Of a stretch of 64,000 bases of DNA, positions 8,013 to 17,904 are shown in pieces. The position numbers and the translations under genes were made by a program. Source of the DNA: Thioclava sp. ES.031 (GTDB lineage: Bacteria > Pseudomonadota > Alphaproteobacteria > Rhodobacterales > Rhodobacteraceae); contig NZ_PDJO01000001.1 in the NCBI RefSeq assembly GCF_002563775.1, positions 3,474,501 to 3,538,500 on the forward strand, written 5' to 3'. Below the pieces are notes generated by a model. It saw nothing but the letters and a program-made list of their open reading frames with translations. It ran no database searches and was not told the origin of the DNA. Numbering within the stretch: the stretch's first letter is position 1; every line of letters begins with the position of its first letter.

Positions 8013-8645
8013 TTACTTCGTGCCGAACATCCGGTCGCCCGCATCGCCCAGACCCGGCACGATATAGGCGTGATCGTCGAGCCTCTCATCAAGCGCTGCA
8101 GTCACGATCGGCACGTCCGGATGCGCCTCTTTCATGCGCGCGACGCCCTCGGGGGCTGCCAGCAAGCACATGAAGCGAATGTTCTTCGCGCCCTTTTTCT
8201 TGATCAGGTCGATCGCTGCGACCGAGGAATTGCCGGTGGCGAGCATCGGATCGACCACGATGGTCAGACGATCTTCGAGCTCGCTCGGCAGCTTGCAGTA
8301 ATACTCGACCGGCTTCAGCGTCTCGGGGTCGCGGTAGAGGCCGACGAAGCCCACGCGCGCCGCCGGGATCAGCTCCAGCACGCCATCGAGCAGCCCGTTA
8401 CCCGCCCGCAGGATCGAGACCAGCGCGAGCTTCTTGCCTGCGAGGATCGGCGCGTCCATCTCCTGAAGCGGCGTCTCGATATTCTTCGAGGTCAGTTCCA
8501 GCTCCGAGGTGATCTCATAGGCCAGCAGCAGGCTGATCTCGCGCAGCAGGCGACGGAAGGACGCGGTCGACGTGTCCTTCTCGCGCATCAGGGTCAGTTT
8601 GTGCTGCACCAGCGGATGTTTGACGACGGTCAGATGGTCACTCAT
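8013..8645 (-). CDS. upp: Uracil phosphoribosyltransferase
   Basis: A 210-residue enzyme converting uracil plus PRPP to UMP. The PRPP-binding loop [20 protein letters not shown] and the preceding [12 protein letters not shown] and [19 protein letters not shown] segments are diagnostic of Upp, and the protein has the family's normal length. The frame is open further upstream, but the ATG at 8645 gives the standard N-terminus [21 protein letters not shown]. It is the last gene of the cdd-deoA-deoB-upp salvage operon, 11 bp after deoB. Confidence 0.97.
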   Translation of the reverse strand: MSDHLTVVKHPLVQHKLTLMREKDTSTASFRRLLREISLLLAYEITSELELTSKNIETPLQEMDAPILAGKKLALVSILRAGNGLLDGVLELIPAARVGFVGLYRDPETLKPVEYYCKLPSELEDRLTIVVDPMLATGNSSVAAIDLIKKKGAKNIRFMCLLAAPEGVARMKEAHPDVPIVTAALDERLDDHAYIVPGLGDAGDRMFGTK

Positions 8646-8656
8646 TGTGTTGTCCC

Positions 8657-9874
8657 TCACAGAAAGCTTTTGCCCGGCCCTTGCGCCGGAATGTTCAGAT
8701 GCGTGGCGAGCGAGGCCGCGAGATCCACATAGCCCACATTGCCCACGCTGCGCGACCCGATACCGGGGCCCGCGCCCAGAACCGGCACCCGTTCGCGGGT
8801 GTGATCGGTGCCGCGCCAGCTTGGATCGTTGCCGTGATCGGCGGTGAAAATCGCCAGATCGCCCGGTTGCAGGCGGTCGAGGAATTGCGCGGCCACCGTG
8901 TCGAACCATTCCAGCGCGCGGGCATAGCCCGAGATGTCGCGGCGATGGCCGTAGAGGCTGTCGAACTCGACGAAATTGGCGAAGGTGAGCGAGCCCTCCT
9001 CGGCCTCATCTGCCAGCCGGATCAGGTGATCGGCCAGATCGGCATCGCCCTTGCCCTTGTGCAGATGGGTGATGCCGCGATGCGAGAAGATATCCCCGAT
9101 CTTGCCGATCGCATGGGTCACGCGGCCCGCATCATAGGCCCAGTCCAGCAGCGTCGGAGACGGCGCCGGGATCGCGTAATCGCGGCGGTTCGGCGTGCGG
9201 GTGAACTGCCCGTTCTCGCCGATGAACGGTCGCGCGATCACACGCCCCACCTTCATCGCATGGAGCGTCGGCGCGAGCCCTTCGCAGAGCTTCAAAAGGC
9301 GCTCGAGGCCGAAATGCTCCTCATGGGCTGCGATCTGGAAGACGCTATCGGCGGAGGTGTAGCAGATCGGCCAGCCGGTGCGGATGTGCTCGTCGCCGAG
9401 ACTTTCAATGATGTTCGTGCCCGAGGCATGGCAATTTCCCAGAATGCCGTCCGTACCCGCGATCTCGCAGGCTTTCGCGACCAGATCGGGCGGGAAGCTG
9501 TTCGTCTGATCGGGGAAGTAATGCCATTCCCACGGCACCGGCACACCCGCCAGCTCCCAGTGACCCGAGGGCGTGTCCTTGCCGGGAGAGACCTCGGTGG
9601 CCGCACCCCAGAGCCCGGTCGGCTCGGCCATGAGCCCCGGCGCATCCTCGCCCGAGGCGAGCTTCACGCCCGCGCCCAGACCAAGTCCCGCCAGCGTGGG
9701 CATATTCAGCGGACCGGAACGGCCTTCCTCTGCGCGCCCTTCCGCGCAGGCCTGCGCGATATGGCCCACGGTATTCGCGCCCGTATCCGGCGCGCCGTCA
9801 TTGAAGAAGCGATCCGCATCGGGCGCACCGCCGATCCCGACGCTGTCCATCACGATCAGAAAGGCGCGGCTCAT
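8657..9874 (-). CDS. deoB: Phosphopentomutase
   Basis: A 405-residue metalloenzyme that interconverts (deoxy)ribose 1- and 5-phosphate, feeding nucleoside-derived pentose into central metabolism. The N-terminal metal site reads [16 protein letters not shown] (Asp and Ser/Thr region). The C-terminal sites are [20 protein letters not shown], with the conserved D-H-G-N-D and H-x-x-x residues of the alkaline-phosphatase superfamily. Its ATG overlaps the deoA stop (ATGA). The length is normal for DeoB. Confidence 0.97.
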   Translation of the reverse strand: MSRAFLIVMDSVGIGGAPDADRFFNDGAPDTGANTVGHIAQACAEGRAEEGRSGPLNMPTLAGLGLGAGVKLASGEDAPGLMAEPTGLWGAATEVSPGKDTPSGHWELAGVPVPWEWHYFPDQTNSFPPDLVAKACEIAGTDGILGNCHASGTNIIESLGDEHIRTGWPICYTSADSVFQIAAHEEHFGLERLLKLCEGLAPTLHAMKVGRVIARPFIGENGQFTRTPNRRDYAIPAPSPTLLDWAYDAGRVTHAIGKIGDIFSHRGITHLHKGKGDADLADHLIRLADEAEEGSLTFANFVEFDSLYGHRRDISGYARALEWFDTVAAQFLDRLQPGDLAIFTADHGNDPSWRGTDHTRERVPVLGAGPGIGSRSVGNVGYVDLAASLATHLNIPAQGPGKSFL

Positions 9875-11193
9875 TGCATATCCTCCGGGCCGATCCGTTC
9901 GTGGATCAGCGGCGGCTCTTCGGGGGCCTCGTCGCTCAATTCGATCGCGGCTAGAAGGGCGGCTTCGGCGGCGTCGGCATCGCGGTCATTCGCGGCATGG
10001 ATCGTCACCATCGGGTCGCCCGCGGCCATATCCTCGCCCAGCGCCACGATCTCCCACAGACCGACCGAGGGGTTGATCTTGTCGGTGCCGACCAGACGCC
10101 CGCCGCCCAGATGCACCACCGCCTCGCCCACCGCGCGCGTGTCGATGCGGCTGACGAAGCCCGCGCGCGGGGCCTCCACTGCGCGCATGACCGGGGCCGA
10201 GGGCAGACGATCCGGGAAGCGTTCGACGAAATCGCTCGGACCACCCAAAGCGGCGACCATCTTGCCGAAGACCTCAACCGCGCGCCCGTTGCTGAGCACT
10301 TCGTCGATCCGCGCCGTTCCGTCGACCGCGTCCTTGGCCAGCCCCGCGAGCACCAGTGCCTCGCCGCCCAGCGCCGCGGTCACGTCCCAAAGCGCCTCGT
10401 TCACGCCGGTGCCGGTCAGCGTCTCCATCACCTCGATCACCTCGAGCGCATTGCCCGCCGAATGGCCCAGCGGCTGATCCATGTCGGTGATCAGCGCCGT
10501 GGTCTTACAGCCCGCACCATTCGCGGTGGCCACAAGGCTCTGCGCGAGCGCCTTCGCATCCTCGGGCCGCGCCATGAACGCGCCCGAGCCGACCTTCACG
10601 TCGAGAATCAGCCCTTCCAGCCCGGCGGCAAGCTTCTTCGACAGGATCGAGGCGGTGATCAGGTCGATGCTCTCGACCGTGCCGGAGATGTCGCGGATGC
10701 CGTAGAGGCGCTTGTCGGCGGGGGCGATTTCGCCCGTCGCGCCGACGATGGCGCAGCCGACCTCGCCCACGACCTTGCGCAAAGCTCCGATGCCGGGCGT
10801 CGCGTCATAGCCGGGGATCGCTTCCATCTTGTCGAGCGTGCCGCCGGTATGGCCCAAGCCCCGCCCCGAGATCATCGGAACGTAGCAGCCACAAGCCGCC
10901 AGCGCGGGCGCAAGCAGCAGCGAGACGGAATCCCCCACTCCGCCAGTCGAGTGTTTGTCAATCACCGGGCCGGGCATGTCCCAGCGCAAAACCTCGCCGG
11001 AATCGCGCATCGCTTGCGTCAGCGCGACGCGCCCCTCCGTGCCGATGCCTTTCAGCAGAACGGCCATCGCGAAAGCCCCCGCCTGCGCGTCCGAGACCGA
11101 GCCATCGGCCAGACCGCGCGCGAACCATTGGGCTTGATCTGCGCTCAGGCTTTTGCCGTCGCGCACCGATTGGATAATGCTGCGGGCGTCCAT
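9871..11193 (-). CDS. deoA: Thymidine phosphorylase
   Basis: A 440-residue enzyme that phosphorolyses thymidine or deoxyuridine to base plus deoxyribose 1-phosphate, the substrate of DeoB. Family signatures include WFARGLADGSVSDAQAGAFAMAVLLKG, DKHSTGGVGDSVSLLLAPALAACG (phosphate binding) and SGRGLGHTGGTLDKMEAIPG. Its start codon shares one base with the cdd stop (TGATG), and its own stop overlaps the deoB start. This arrangement implies tight translational coupling through the operon. Confidence 0.97.
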   Translation of the reverse strand: MDARSIIQSVRDGKSLSADQAQWFARGLADGSVSDAQAGAFAMAVLLKGIGTEGRVALTQAMRDSGEVLRWDMPGPVIDKHSTGGVGDSVSLLLAPALAACGCYVPMISGRGLGHTGGTLDKMEAIPGYDATPGIGALRKVVGEVGCAIVGATGEIAPADKRLYGIRDISGTVESIDLITASILSKKLAAGLEGLILDVKVGSGAFMARPEDAKALAQSLVATANGAGCKTTALITDMDQPLGHSAGNALEVIEVMETLTGTGVNEALWDVTAALGGEALVLAGLAKDAVDGTARIDEVLSNGRAVEVFGKMVAALGGPSDFVERFPDRLPSAPVMRAVEAPRAGFVSRIDTRAVGEAVVHLGGGRLVGTDKINPSVGLWEIVALGEDMAAGDPMVTIHAANDRDADAAEAALLAAIELSDEAPEEPPLIHERIGPEDMQ

Positions 11194-11585
11194 CAGGTGT
11201 TTTCCATGTGGCTCATGTCGAAGCGACCGGGCAGCAGATCGCCCACCGTCGTGTCGAGCCGCTCGCCCTCGGTCGTGGCCAGCGTCACTGGCGTGTCGTG
11301 GCGCGCGAATTCCGCCAACTTCTGACGGCAGCCGCCACAGGGCGGCACGGGCGTCGGGCTGTCGGCGATCACGGCGACCTCGGTGATCTCGGTCTCGCCC
11401 GCCGCCACCATCGCGGCGATCGCGCCAGCCTCGGCACAGGTGCCTTCGGGATAGGCCACGTTCTCGACATTCACGCCGCTAAAGATGGTGCCGGACGCCC
11501 CGCGCACCGCCGCACCGACCTTGAATTTCGAATAGGGCGCATAGGCGTTTTCACGCACCTGACGGGCAGAATCGAGCAACGACAT
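11193..11585 (-). CDS. cdd: Cytidine deaminase
   Basis: A 130-residue homotetramer-type cytidine deaminase that converts (deoxy)cytidine to (deoxy)uridine. The zinc site is complete: NVENVAYPEGTCAEAGAI carries the first Cys and the proton-shuttling Glu, and PVPPCGGCRQKLAEF holds the other two Cys. The FKVGAAV and FSGVNVEN segments are typical. I use the ATG at 11585 (MSLLDSARQVRENAYAPYSKF), which has CGGAGA seven bases upstream; longer in-frame starts would add a poorly conserved extension. It is the first gene of the pyrimidine salvage operon. Confidence 0.96.
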   Translation of the reverse strand: MSLLDSARQVRENAYAPYSKFKVGAAVRGASGTIFSGVNVENVAYPEGTCAEAGAIAAMVAAGETEITEVAVIADSPTPVPPCGGCRQKLAEFARHDTPVTLATTEGERLDTTVGDLLPGRFDMSHMENT

Positions 11586-11644
11586 CGGCGGTCTCCGGGC
11601 CATGGCCGGAGCGTAAAATTTGTCCAGCCGGTTGAGTTCTCCCG

Positions 11645-11673
11645 ATCCTGCGCCGCGCCTGCGTCGGATGCAA
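11645..11673 (-). promoter_or_regulatory. Candidate promoter of the cdd-deoA-deoB-upp operon
   Basis: Minus-strand TTGCAT (11673-11668), a 17-bp spacer and CAGGAT (11650-11645), about 60 bp upstream of cdd. The -10 is weak compared with TATAAT. Confidence 0.4.
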
Positions 11674-11737
11674 GCGCTCACCTCGCGCCACCCCGCCGCC
11701 TCGCGTGGAGTTCATGCCGCAACGTAATTCGGAGGGG

Positions 11738-11764
11738 TTGCAATCACCCCCTTCGTGCTATCTA
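11738..11764 (+). promoter_or_regulatory. Candidate promoter of maeB
   Basis: TTGCAA (11738-11743) and TATCTA (11759-11764) separated by 15 bp, a short spacing. The GTTTAGCGCTAAAC palindrome lies about 30 bp downstream of the -10, between promoter and start codon. Confidence 0.35.
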
Positions 11765-11795
11765 GAACGACGGGAGAGTCGCGCGCGAAAAATTA

Positions 11796-11809
11796 GTTTA
11801 GCGCTAAAC
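11796..11809. promoter_or_regulatory. Perfect 14-bp palindrome, putative operator of maeB
   Basis: GTTTAGCGCTAAAC is its own reverse complement and ends 18 bp before the maeB start codon, just ahead of its ribosome binding site. An even-length palindrome with a central CG dinucleotide is typical of LacI/GalR-family operators. The identity of the regulator is inference. Confidence 0.55.
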
Positions 11810-11827
11810 CAGTTTCGGGAGGATCTC

Positions 11828-14104
11828 ATGGAAGAGCTGCGTCAGGACAACCTGCGTCAGTCGGCACTGGACTATCACGCCAAGCCGAAACCCGGAAAAC
11901 TGGAAATTCGCGCGACGAAGCCGCTCGCCAACGGGCGCGATCTGGCCCGCGCCTATTCGCCCGGCGTGGCCGAGGCGAGCCTTGCCATCAAAGAAGACCC
12001 CGACACCGCACGCGACTACACCGCGCGGGGCAATCTGGTCGCCGTCGTCACCAATGGCTCGGCCGTGCTGGGCCTGGGCAATATCGGCCCGCTCGCCGCG
12101 AAGCCGGTGATGGAAGGCAAGGCGGTTCTGTTCAAGAAATTCGCCGATATCGACTGTTTCGACATTGAAGTCGCCGAGAACGACCCCGAGAAGCTCGCTG
12201 AGATCGTCTGCGCGCTCGAGCCCTCCTTCGGCGCGATCAACCTCGAAGACATCAAGGCCCCCGACTGCTTCATCGTGGAGAAGATCTGCCGCGAGAAGAT
12301 GAACATCCCGGTCTTTCACGACGACCAGCACGGCACCGCGATCGTGGTGGGGGCCGCCGCGACCAACGCGCTGCGCATCGCGAAGAAGAACTTCGAGGAC
12401 ATCAAGATCGTCTCGACCGGCGGTGGCGCGGCGGGCATCGCCTGCCTCAACATGCTGCTGAAGCTGGGCGTGAAGCGCGAGAATGTCTGGCTCTGCGACA
12501 TCGAGGGTCTGGTCTACGAGGGCCGCGAAGCTGACATGACGCCGCAAAAGGCGGACTACGCGCAGGACAGCGATCTGCGCACGCTCGACGAGGTGATCGA
12601 AGGCGCGGATATGTTCCTCGGCCTTTCCGGCCCCGGCGTGCTGAAGCCCGAGATGGTGCAGAAGATGGCCAAGCAGCCGATCATCTTCGCGCTGGCGAAC
12701 CCGAACCCGGAAATCCTGCCCGACGTGGCCCGCGAGGTCGCGCCCGATGCGATCATCGCGACCGGGCGCAGCGATTTCCCGAACCAGGTCAACAACGTGC
12801 TGTGCTTCCCCTTCATCTTCCGGGGCGCACTGGACGTGGGCGCGACGACGATCAACGACGAGATGCAGATCGCCTGCGTCGAAGGGATCGCCAAGCTCGC
12901 GCGGCAAACGACCTCCGCCGAGGCCGCTGCCGCCTATCGCGGCGAGAAGCTGACCTTCGGGGCGGATTACCTGATCCCGAAACCCTTCGATCCGCGGCTG
13001 ATCGGCATCGTCGCCTCTGCCGTGGCGAAAGCCGCGATGGAGACCGGCGTGGCGACCCGCCCGCTGGAAAATCTGGATGCCTACAAGGTTCAGCTCGACG
13101 GCTCGGTGTTCAAATCCGCTCTGCTGATGCGCCCGGTCTTCGATGCCGCCGCGACCGCGAGACGTCGCATCGTCTTCGCCGAGGGCGAGGATGAGCGCGT
13201 GCTGCGCGCCGCCAACGCGATGATCGAGGAGACCACCGACACGCCGATCCTGATCGGTCGTCCCGACGTGATCGAGATGCGCTGCGAACGGGCTGGGCTG
13301 CCGCTCGATCTGGGCGCGGTCGAGATCGTGAACCCGGAAAACGACCCGCGCTATCGCGACTATTGGGGCACCTATCACGAGCTGATGGCCCGGCGCGGTG
13401 TCACCCCCGATCTGGCGCGTGCGATCATGCGCACCAACTCCACCGCCATCGCAGGGGTCATGGTCCATCGCGAGGAAGCGGATTCGATGATCTGCGGCAC
13501 GTTCGGGCAATATCTCTGGCACCTGAAATACGTGCGCGAAATCCTCGCCCGCGACGGGCTGCATGCCCAAGGCGCGCTGAGCCTGATGATCCTCGAGGAC
13601 GGCCCGCTTTTCGTGGCCGACACCCATGTCCATCACGCGCCCACGCCCGAGCAGATCATGGAGACGGTCTGCGGCGCCGCGCGCCATGTCTCGCGCTTCG
13701 GTCTGACGCCGAAGATCGCGCTGTGCTCGCACAGCCAGTTCGGCAATCTCGACAGCGACTCGGGCGAGCGGATGCGCGCCGCGATGAACCTGCTGATCCG
13801 GCGCGAAGTGAATTTCGACTTTGAGGGCGAGATGCATGTCGATGCCGCCCTCGATCCCGAGACCCGCGCCCGGCTGATGCCGAATTCGCGCTTCGAGGGG
13901 GCGGCAAATGTGCTGGTCTTCGCCAATACCGACGCGGCCTCGGGCGTACGTAACATCCTCAAGATGAAAGCAGGCGGGCTCGAAGTCGGGCCGATCCTGA
14001 TGGGGATGGGCAACAAGGCGCATATCGTGACGCCCTCGATCACTTCGCGCGGGTTGCTGAACATGTCGGCCATCGCAGGCACGCCGGTCGCCCATTACAG
14101 CTGA
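11828..14104 (+). CDS. maeB: NADP-dependent malic enzyme with phosphotransacetylase-like domain
   Basis: A 758-residue two-domain protein. Residues 1 to about 430 form the malic enzyme: [43 protein letters not shown], the [10 protein letters not shown] motif and [15 protein letters not shown] for nucleotide binding. The C-terminal part (from [27 protein letters not shown] on) resembles phosphotransacetylase and is usually regulatory, binding acetyl-CoA. It decarboxylates malate to pyruvate with NAD(P)H formation. The ATG at 11828 follows GGGAGG at good spacing and gives the normal family length. A longer in-frame extension exists but would run through the palindromic operator. It is followed by prpE. 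Confidence 0.95.
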   Translation: MEELRQDNLRQSALDYHAKPKPGKLEIRATKPLANGRDLARAYSPGVAEASLAIKEDPDTARDYTARGNLVAVVTNGSAVLGLGNIGPLAAKPVMEGKAVLFKKFADIDCFDIEVAENDPEKLAEIVCALEPSFGAINLEDIKAPDCFIVEKICREKMNIPVFHDDQHGTAIVVGAAATNALRIAKKNFEDIKIVSTGGGAAGIACLNMLLKLGVKRENVWLCDIEGLVYEGREADMTPQKADYAQDSDLRTLDEVIEGADMFLGLSGPGVLKPEMVQKMAKQPIIFALANPNPEILPDVAREVAPDAIIATGRSDFPNQVNNVLCFPFIFRGALDVGATTINDEMQIACVEGIAKLARQTTSAEAAAAYRGEKLTFGADYLIPKPFDPRLIGIVASAVAKAAMETGVATRPLENLDAYKVQLDGSVFKSALLMRPVFDAAATARRRIVFAEGEDERVLRAANAMIEETTDTPILIGRPDVIEMRCERAGLPLDLGAVEIVNPENDPRYRDYWGTYHELMARRGVTPDLARAIMRTNSTAIAGVMVHREEADSMICGTFGQYLWHLKYVREILARDGLHAQGALSLMILEDGPLFVADTHVHHAPTPEQIMETVCGAARHVSRFGLTPKIALCSHSQFGNLDSDSGERMRAAMNLLIRREVNFDFEGEMHVDAALDPETRARLMPNSRFEGAANVLVFANTDAASGVRNILKMKAGGLEVGPILMGMGNKAHIVTPSITSRGLLNMSAIAGTPVAHYS

Positions 14105-14123
14105 GTCGCGCCCACCTGCGAAA

Positions 14124-14215
14124 TTTGCAAACCCCTCCCGGGCTGCAAAGAAGCTGAAAACTCGCCCGCAGTTTGCAAAAGTTTGCGGGCGTTTTATCGC
14201 GCTTTCTGCAAATTT
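14124..14215. promoter_or_regulatory. Cluster of TTTGCAAA motifs upstream of prpE
   Basis: Two exact TTTGCAAA palindromes (14124-14131 and 14172-14179) are accompanied by partial copies: TGCAAAG at 14144-14150, AGTTTGC at 14180-14186 and CTGCAAATTT at 14206-14215. TTTGCAAA-type sites are, to my knowledge, recognised by ScfR-family short-chain acyl-CoA regulators (RamB, PccR). They fit a gene for propionyl/acetyl-CoA formation. Confidence 0.6.
14164..14196 (+). terminator. Possible terminator of maeB overlapping the operator region
   Basis: GCCCGCA (14164-14170) pairs with TGCGGGC (14184-14190) around a 13-base loop that contains TTTGCAAA, followed by GTTTTATC. The stem is only seven base pairs, so termination may be partial. 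Confidence 0.5.
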
Positions 14216-14310
14216 TTTAGCGTCGCACCCGATTGTGCGCGGTAACATTCTTGCGTCAACGCGTTGTGCTCCGTAACACATCTCCAAATTCCTGAGGAGG
14301 AGATGTTCGC

Positions 14311-16203
14311 ATGGGCTACAAAGAGGTCTATTCCGCCTGGCAGGCCGATCCCGAGAAATTCTGGATGGACGCCGCCGAGAAGATCGACTGGGACGAGAAG
14401 CCCTCGAAGGCCCTGTTTGACGGAAACGCGCCGCTCTACGAATGGTTCTCGGACGGGATGGTCAACACCTGCTGGAACGCGGTCGACCGCCATGTCGAGC
14501 AGGGGCGCGGCGATCAGATCGCGATCATGCATGAAAGCCCGATCACCCACTCGACCAAGGGCATCACCTACAAGGAACTGCAGACCCGTGTGGCATCGCT
14601 CGCCGGCGCGCTGAAGATGCGCGGCGTCGAAAAGGGCGACCGCGTCATCATCTACATGCCGATGATCCCCGAGGCGCTGGAGGCGATGCTCGCCTGCGCC
14701 CGGATCGGCGCGGTCCATTCGGTCGTGTTCGGCGGCTTCGCGGCGCATGAACTCGCGGTGCGGATCGACGACTGCACCCCCAAGGCGATCATCGCGGCAA
14801 GCTGTGGCCTCGAGCCCGGGCGCACCGTGCATTACAAACCGCTTCTGGACGAGGCGATCGAACAGGCCGAGCACAAGCCGGAATTCTGCGTCATCTTCCA
14901 GCGCGAACAGGAAGTGGCGAAGCTGATCGAGGGGCGCGACTTCTCGTGGCACGGCTTCCAATATGGCGTGAAGCCCGCGGACTGCGTTCCGGTCGAGGGC
15001 AACCACCCGGTCTACATCCTCTACACCTCCGGCACGACCGGCCAGCCCAAGGGCGTCGTGCGCCATACCGGCGGCCATCTCGTCGCGCTGCAATGGTCGA
15101 TGAAGAACATCTACAATATCGAGGCGGGCGACCGGTTCTGGGCGGCCTCGGATGTCGGCTGGGTCGTGGGCCACTCCTACATCTGCTACGGCCCGCTGAT
15201 CGCGGGCGCGACCACGGTGGTATTCGAGGGCAAGCCGATCGGCACCCCGCATCCGGGCGTGTTCTGGCGGATCATTCAGAACAATCGCATCAAGAGCTTC
15301 TTCACCGCCCCCACGGCGCTGCGCGCGATCAAGCGCGAGGACCCGAATGGCGAATGGATCAAACGCTACGCGCTGCACGATCTGCAGGCGCTGTTCCTCG
15401 CAGGCGAGCGGGCCGACCCCGCCACTGTCGAATGGGCGCAGAAACATCTCGGCGTGCCGGTGGTCGATCACTGGTGGCAGACCGAGACCGGCTGGGCCAT
15501 CGCCGCGAACCCGATCGGGATCGAAGAGCTGCCGACCAAGGTAGGCAGCCCCTCGGTGCCGATGCCGGGCTACGACATTCAGGTGCTCGACGAGGGCGGC
15601 CACCCGGTCGAGACGGGCCAGCTTGGCGCCATCGCGATCAAGCTGCCGCTGCCTCCGGGCACGCTGCCGACACTGTGGAATGCCGAGGCGCGCTTCAAGA
15701 AAAGCTACCTCGAGCAATTCCCCGGCTATTACGAGACGGGCGATGCGGGCTATGTCGACGAGGACGGCTATCTCTACATCATGGCGCGCACCGATGACGT
15801 CATCAACGTGGCCGGGCACCGTCTCTCGACCGGGGCGATGGAAGAGGTCCTTGCCGGGCATAGCGACGTCGCCGAATGCGCGGTGATCGGTGTGGCCGAC
15901 GACCTGAAGGGTCAGACCCCGATGGGCTTCCTGTGCCTCAATTCGGGCTGCAACCGCCCGCATGGCGAGGTGATCAAGGAATGCGTGAGCCGCGTGCGCG
16001 AACAGATCGGCCCGGTCGCGGCCTTCAAGCTCGCCACCGTGGTGGACCGCCTGCCGAAGACCCGCTCGGGCAAGATCCTGCGGGCCACGATGGTGAAGAT
16101 CGCAGACGGGCAGGAGTGGAAAATGCCCGCGACAATCGACGATCCCGCGATCCTCGACGAGATCACCGAGGCGCTGAAAGGTCTTGGCTATCCGAAAAAA
16201 TGA
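14311..16203 (+). CDS. prpE: Propionyl-CoA synthetase (acyl-CoA synthetase, ANL family)
   Basis: A 630-residue AMP-forming acyl-CoA synthetase. Motifs in order: the P-loop-like YILYTSGTTGQPKG (residues 239-248), the HWWQTETGW signature that positions the adenylate, YYETGDAGY, and PKTRSGKIL, whose Lys588 is the catalytic lysine and the usual acetylation switch. Overall length and sequence match the PrpE branch (about 630 residues) better than canonical Acs (about 650), so propionate is the likely main substrate with acetate as secondary. The ATG follows GAGGAGGAGATG. The promoter region carries TTTGCAAA motifs, and an intrinsic terminator follows. Confidence 0.9.
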   Translation: MGYKEVYSAWQADPEKFWMDAAEKIDWDEKPSKALFDGNAPLYEWFSDGMVNTCWNAVDRHVEQGRGDQIAIMHESPITHSTKGITYKELQTRVASLAGALKMRGVEKGDRVIIYMPMIPEALEAMLACARIGAVHSVVFGGFAAHELAVRIDDCTPKAIIAASCGLEPGRTVHYKPLLDEAIEQAEHKPEFCVIFQREQEVAKLIEGRDFSWHGFQYGVKPADCVPVEGNHPVYILYTSGTTGQPKGVVRHTGGHLVALQWSMKNIYNIEAGDRFWAASDVGWVVGHSYICYGPLIAGATTVVFEGKPIGTPHPGVFWRIIQNNRIKSFFTAPTALRAIKREDPNGEWIKRYALHDLQALFLAGERADPATVEWAQKHLGVPVVDHWWQTETGWAIAANPIGIEELPTKVGSPSVPMPGYDIQVLDEGGHPVETGQLGAIAIKLPLPPGTLPTLWNAEARFKKSYLEQFPGYYETGDAGYVDEDGYLYIMARTDDVINVAGHRLSTGAMEEVLAGHSDVAECAVIGVADDLKGQTPMGFLCLNSGCNRPHGEVIKECVSRVREQIGPVAAFKLATVVDRLPKTRSGKILRATMVKIADGQEWKMPATIDDPAILDEITEALKGLGYPKK

Positions 16204-16265
16204 GCGGCGCTTACAATGAGTGGCGCTGATAAGCACCACGTCAAAAGTTTACGCCCGAGTTAAGA

Positions 16266-16300
16266 AGCCGCATCCACAATGGGTGCGGCTTTATGTTATT
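16266..16300 (+). terminator. Rho-independent terminator of prpE
   Basis: AGCCGCATCC pairs with GGGTGCGGCT (one T-G wobble) around a five-base loop and is followed by TTATGTTATT. Confidence 0.8.
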
Positions 16301-16362
16301 GTTTATGCTATGGAAGGTTAATTTGAGAACCGCACCCCGGAATCATCCATCGAGGGGTTATT

Positions 16363-17904
16363 TTGACGAACCGGAAGCTGCCCGATCCCACTGACCAAAC
16401 GCCTCTCGCGACGTTGCGATGCGATCTGGGTCCTTTATGGCAGCACGATCTACGCGCCGCTTTGGCCGATGTAATGTGTGGTCTGGACGCGGCGCTGGCC
16501 GATCCGGGCGGCAAAGGCACGCATGGGCAACTCGAACGTGCGCGCGAAGCGGCGAGCGATCTGGCGCAGCTGCTGGATCTGGACGGGGCGGATACACGCG
16601 CACCTGCCGTTCCGAGCGAGGATGCCGCAAGCGATCCGGCCAGCGAGACTGAGGCGACGCCCGCTACGCCGCTCTTGGTCATTGCCGACGCGCTCGAACG
16701 GGTGCGCCGCCGCTGGACGGGCGCGGCTGCCGCCCGGGGCATGTCGCTCGCGATCCAAATGGCCCCCGATCTGCCGCCGGTGCTGGCAATCGATCGCGTG
16801 CCGCTCAACCGCATCTTCGCCAACCTGATGCGCAACGCGCTGTGCTATGCCGGGCGCGGCACGATCCATCTGTCGCTCGGCTTCGATCCGGCCCAGGGGC
16901 TGCTACTGACCGTGCGCGACGAGGGCGACGGCTTCCCCGAGGAGCGCCTGCGCGCGCCCGCCTGTGCCGGGCAACGCAGCGAACCCGCCACCTTCCGCAA
17001 TCCCGAGGGGCAAGGTCTGGGCCTTGCGATCTGTCACGCGCTGGTGGCAGAGGCAGGCGGCAAGATAGACCTCGCCAACGCGCCGCAAGGCGGGGCCGAA
17101 ATCCGCGTGTCGCTTCCCGCCCGTCCCATCGATATCAGCTCCACGATGCGCGATGCCCCCCTGCCCGATCTGAGCGGGTGGAACGTGCTCGTCGCCGATG
17201 ACAGCGAGATGAGCCGCGCCGTGCTCGAGAAGTTCCTGAGCGCGATGGGCGCGCAGGTGACCGGGCTGCGCCGCGGCGACACCGCAGCCGCGCAACTGCT
17301 GGCCGAACGGTTCGATCTCGCGGTGCTGGATGTCGAAATGCCCGGCAGCCGCGGCCCCGAGGTGATCGCCACCATTCGCCGCTCCGGTCTGCCTTGGGCG
17401 GAACTGCCGATCATCCAGTGCAGCGGCCATCGCGACGTGGAGAAAGGCGCCGCCGATGCCTGCCTGATCAAGCCGGTGCTGGGCCTGCAGCCGATCCTGC
17501 GCGCCTTGGAAGAGGCTGGTTGCATGACGACCGTACCACGCGTAACTACGCCGCCGCGCGGTTTGCTCGCCCATCTGCGTCTGGCTGATAAGGCATTGCC
17601 AGCGGGGCTCGGACAGGAACTGATCGCCGATCTCGAGACGGTACGTCACGGGCTGTCGCTCGCACTGCCCCCTTTCGACCTCTGCGCCCTGCAATTGCTG
17701 AGCCACAAGCTCAGTGCGGTGGCCGGAGTGGCGGGAGACCACCCCCTCTCGCGGCATGCACGCGCGCTTGACAGTGCAACCCGACATGGGACTTATGAAG
17801 ATATTCAAGATCTTGGCCGGGTCGCCCTCATTTTCATCGACCGGCTGATAGCCACCACCCGAAATAATTTGAACGCGAAGACTGATTTACAGCATGAGAA
17901 CTAG
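16363..17904 (+). CDS. Soluble hybrid histidine kinase with receiver and HPt domains
   Basis: A 513-residue protein with no membrane or PAS segment. An H-box-like WQHDLRAAL places the phosphorylatable His at 28. The HATPase domain has the N-box FANLMRNAL (Asn154), G1 DEGDGF (187-191) and G2 GQGLGLAIC (217-224). A receiver domain follows with acidic pair Asp279/Asp280, phospho-acceptor Asp323 (VLDVEMP) and Lys370. The C-terminal helical region has SHKLSAVAGVAG, an HPt-like site at His448. It is started from a TTG at 16363 preceded by GAGGGG; no ATG lies before residue 39. It overlaps the next gene by 11 bp, implying one phosphorelay. The input signal is unknown. Confidence 0.82.
   Translation: MTNRKLPDPTDQTPLATLRCDLGPLWQHDLRAALADVMCGLDAALADPGGKGTHGQLERAREAASDLAQLLDLDGADTRAPAVPSEDAASDPASETEATPATPLLVIADALERVRRRWTGAAAARGMSLAIQMAPDLPPVLAIDRVPLNRIFANLMRNALCYAGRGTIHLSLGFDPAQGLLLTVRDEGDGFPEERLRAPACAGQRSEPATFRNPEGQGLGLAICHALVAEAGGKIDLANAPQGGAEIRVSLPARPIDISSTMRDAPLPDLSGWNVLVADDSEMSRAVLEKFLSAMGAQVTGLRRGDTAAAQLLAERFDLAVLDVEMPGSRGPEVIATIRRSGLPWAELPIIQCSGHRDVEKGAADACLIKPVLGLQPILRALEEAGCMTTVPRVTTPPRGLLAHLRLADKALPAGLGQELIADLETVRHGLSLALPPFDLCALQLLSHKLSAVAGVAGDHPLSRHARALDSATRHGTYEDIQDLGRVALIFIDRLIATTRNNLNAKTDLQHEN

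Noticed and set aside
11804..14287. 827-residue open frame antisense to maeB
   Set aside because: It mirrors the maeB coding sequence in a GC-rich genome, has low-complexity His/Arg/Asp composition and no recognisable domain; maeB itself is certain.
14194..16239. 681-residue open frame antisense to prpE
   Set aside because: It is the shadow of a well-conserved gene with GC-driven openness; composition is biased and no motif is present.
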